Positions 61,927 to 64,000 of a DNA stretch of 64,000 nt are shown here, in pieces. A program made the position numbers and the translations under genes. How positions within the stretch are numbered: position 1 is the first letter of the stretch; every line of letters begins with the position of its first letter. Origin of the DNA: Engraulis encrasicolus (Eukaryota > Chordata > Actinopteri > Clupeiformes > Engraulidae); the NCBI RefSeq assembly GCF_034702125.1, contig NC_085878.1, forward strand, positions 22,748,502-22,812,501, read 5' to 3'. The notes under the pieces are model-generated. The model was given only the letters and a program-made list of their open reading frames with translations, ran no database searches and was not told the DNA's origin.

Positions 61927-62357
61927 GAATTCCGGGCCAATTTCAACATGCAGAGATGCTCACACTCGACTTGTAAGTACTGTACCCGCAGACTTTAAAA
62001 AAAAATAAAAAAATCAGCACCCCTTTCAAGATCCTGGCCAGCTAATGGGGCATGGGTTTGTGTACATACTGTTTTACCAGTTTAACAGAAATATCCTTCC
62101 AAAAGTCATGCAACGTCAGCAGACACCTTACTACACAGCACTAACTTTTGGGATGCTATTTGGACTATGTGTCAAACAATATGTAAACAAACCCATGTCC
62201 TAATAAGCTGGCCAGGTCAAGATCTCGGAAAGGGCTGAACAAAAAACAGAAGATCTCGGAAAGGGCTGAACAAAAAAAAAGAAGATGTATCTTCGAGGAC
62301 TGACTGAAGTCAAGGGTAAAGTAAGCAATACTACTGCGTGTTGAAATTGGCTGGTAT
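61927..62357. mobile_element. Palindromic MITE in endophilin intron
   Basis: gccaatttcaaca at the left and tgttgaaattggc at the right; inside, ctggccagctaatggg...catgggtttg is mirrored by caaacccatg...taagctggccag. A 30-bp unit (agatctcggaaagggctgaa) is tandemly doubled at about 62220-62280. Confidence 0.65.
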
Positions 62358-63040
62358 CCTTCCAAGCCTCCCATTCTAAGATTTGGACTCTAAACAATCT
62401 TAACTCTCTCCTCGTCCCAAATTCCGCAAAACGGGTGTGCAGTCTTCAGTGGTATATTTTCTCATGAACTGACTTGACATTTTGAGTCGGTCAACACTAT
62501 GTGAGTGTTAATGTCTCATTGTTCAGGGTTCGGGCATTTGAATTGGCTCTATTGTTTCAGAAATGCCACCATGTTGTCAGGATGTAGGCTGAGCAGGTTG
62601 GTTTGTTTTGGTGTGTTCTGATAACATAAGCTTACACACTTCAGTGCTGTGCAACTGCTGGCTGAACTTTTCATAGTAAACAATACCAAAACTTTACCAC
62701 CACAAGTTTAATGAGGTGTTTGCAAAGTGTTAAATATTAGCATTTTAGGTATCTATTAATACAATTTTGTGTAATCTGTAGCGTGACTAAGTTATGACTC
62801 ATAGGATGTCAGTTAGAGGGAAAGGGCATGTTTCTGCGCTTAGCCTACTGCCCATATGTCAATTCTGACCCACAATCAGATCCAGCAGGAGGAAGAATTC
62901 CATCAAATGTTTATCATCACCATGCACAAACTCTCATTTTGCACTGCTGTTATGCATATTGTTTTCCATTGTTTTTGCACGTGGGACAGGGAGTGACTCC
63001 GGCACGGTCACAGCTGAACAAACACCAAGAGCTGGTAGCC

Positions 63041-63070
63041 TGTGGTGGTGGTGGTGGTGGTGGTGGTGGA
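63041..63070. repeat. (GGT)n trinucleotide repeat
   Basis: About nine ggt triplets. Confidence 0.9.
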
Positions 63071-63112
63071 AGTGGTCTCTTATAGGAAGCCTAGATAGAT
63101 TGAGCGTGAGCT

Positions 63113-63290
63113 TGGCCCTGCCGTGGCCAAACGGTAGGGCACTCGTCTACCAAGCGGCTAACCCGGGTTCAATTCCTGGCCCGGGTCCTTTACAGGCCCT
63201 TCCCCGTCTTTCTCTCCCAATTCGCTTCCTGTCACCACCTTCACTGTCCTATCATAAATGTAGTCAAAAAGACCAACAACAAAAAAGATA
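63113..63290 (+). mobile_element. tRNA-derived SINE, family B
   Basis: A-box-like gtggccaaacggtaggg and B box gggttcaattcctgg, then a non-tRNA body (cccttccccgtctttctctc, cgcttcctgtcaccacc) and an A-rich tail. The body differs from the SINE at 31679, so it is a separate family. Confidence 0.75.
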
Positions 63291-63450
63291 GAGTGCTGAT
63301 GCCATGTGCGTGGCTTCGGCTTTGGCTTTGTCACACCTCCTGTGAGCTTCCGCCCACCTACCTGCCACTGCCACATCACCACACACTCACCACTTCAAAC
63401 AGGATCTCTACTGCATTTATTATGACCATCGACAGGGTACATTTTGCCAC

Positions 63451-63500
63451 ACAGTCAAGTCAAGTGTACTTTATTGACATATTATTTATGTGACTGGCTT
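63451..63500 (-). mobile_element. Possible LINE 3' end (Rex type), very short
   Basis: gtcaagtcaagt followed by gtactttattgacat resembles the inverted 3' tail of the LINE at 57780, diverged and very truncated. Confidence 0.35.
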
Positions 63501-64000
63501 TACACAAAGTATTTGACATTGTGCTATAACAGTACAGTCACCATCTTGCGATGGGATTTATGTACTGTTCAGGGTGAACTGTATATGGACTAGAAGAGAT
63601 GCAATATGGATCTTTAATTTTCTACTGACCATCACCACTAGGAACAACGAGCATATATTTATGTGTCTGCCTCTCCTGACACTGTCCGCACAATGCACAT
63701 GAAATAACCTGGATCTAAGAAATATTCATCAGCCAGTGCATTGTAAGACATATTGGCTTTAATCAGTTGCAGTCATTACTTGTGATGTGCAATAGACTAT
63801 GGATCTGCATGCTTGCGTTGCATATCAGTATGCACCTATCAGAGAGCACAGATAGTAGCCCAGATTTTGAGTTTCACTTGAGTCTTTTAAGCTATGTTTT
63901 TTGTTTGCAGAACAAAGTTCATGCCTTTCAATACCAACAGCATGTTGCATGAGATTGATGTCTTTGTCTTTTAACTATGTGTAGTTAGTAGTTAAGCTTA

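Noticed and set aside
63113..63190. tRNA gene suggested by A and B boxes
   Set aside because: Part of a SINE with a pyrimidine-rich body and A-rich tail; no full acceptor stem.

Overview
The window is vertebrate nuclear DNA, most likely from a teleost fish. It carries split genes with GT-AG introns, a ferritin H gene and an rplp2 gene of vertebrate type, a GIMAP-like GTPase, an intact Tc1-type transposon with SB-like double-repeat ends, Tx1-type L1, L2-type and Rex-type LINEs, hAT MITEs and very long (CA)n/(GA)n microsatellites. No species is claimed. There is no sign of operons, CRISPR arrays or other prokaryotic features.

Layout. 1-5.4 kb: compound microsatellites alternating with unique, homeobox/POU-motif-rich islands that look like conserved non-coding DNA. 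5.6-10.3 kb: an old minisatellite array split by two transposons, then a run of small hAT MITEs. 10.3-23 kb: mostly gene-free, with one candidate first coding exon on the minus strand at 13.5 kb and a hAT element nested in an older repeat at 17.9-20.2 kb. 23.4-24.9 kb: two decayed exons resembling the mitochondrial glutamate carrier slc25a22, on the minus strand. 26.6-29.0 kb: complete rplp2 on the plus strand. SLC25A22 and RPLP2 are also close neighbours in this orientation on human 11p15.5, so this is probably retained synteny. 33.0-35.3 kb: a GIMAP/AIG1-like GTPase on the minus strand with a duplicated basic tail and a frame break into a long acidic tail. 36.4-41 kb: MITEs and a 97-bp tandem duplication with a CTCF-like site. 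41.6-47.0 kb: complete ferritin heavy chain gene on the minus strand with a 5'UTR iron-responsive element. 51.2-52.8 kb: intact Tc1 transposon. 53.4-59.8 kb: a multi-level nest of elements (Ty3/gypsy pol, split by a long-TIR element, which holds a SINE, which holds an L1, which holds a Rex-type LINE). 60.5 kb to the end: first coding exon and start of intron 1 of an endophilin-A (SH3GL) gene.

The genes do not form a pathway. Two are housekeeping (ribosomal P2 stalk protein, iron storage), one is an immune-type GTPase and one is a membrane-curvature protein. The most informative signals are the nested insertions with readable target-site duplications, the odd GIMAP architecture, and the carrier relic beside rplp2. 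All similarity calls rest on reading translations by eye; nothing was searched against a database.
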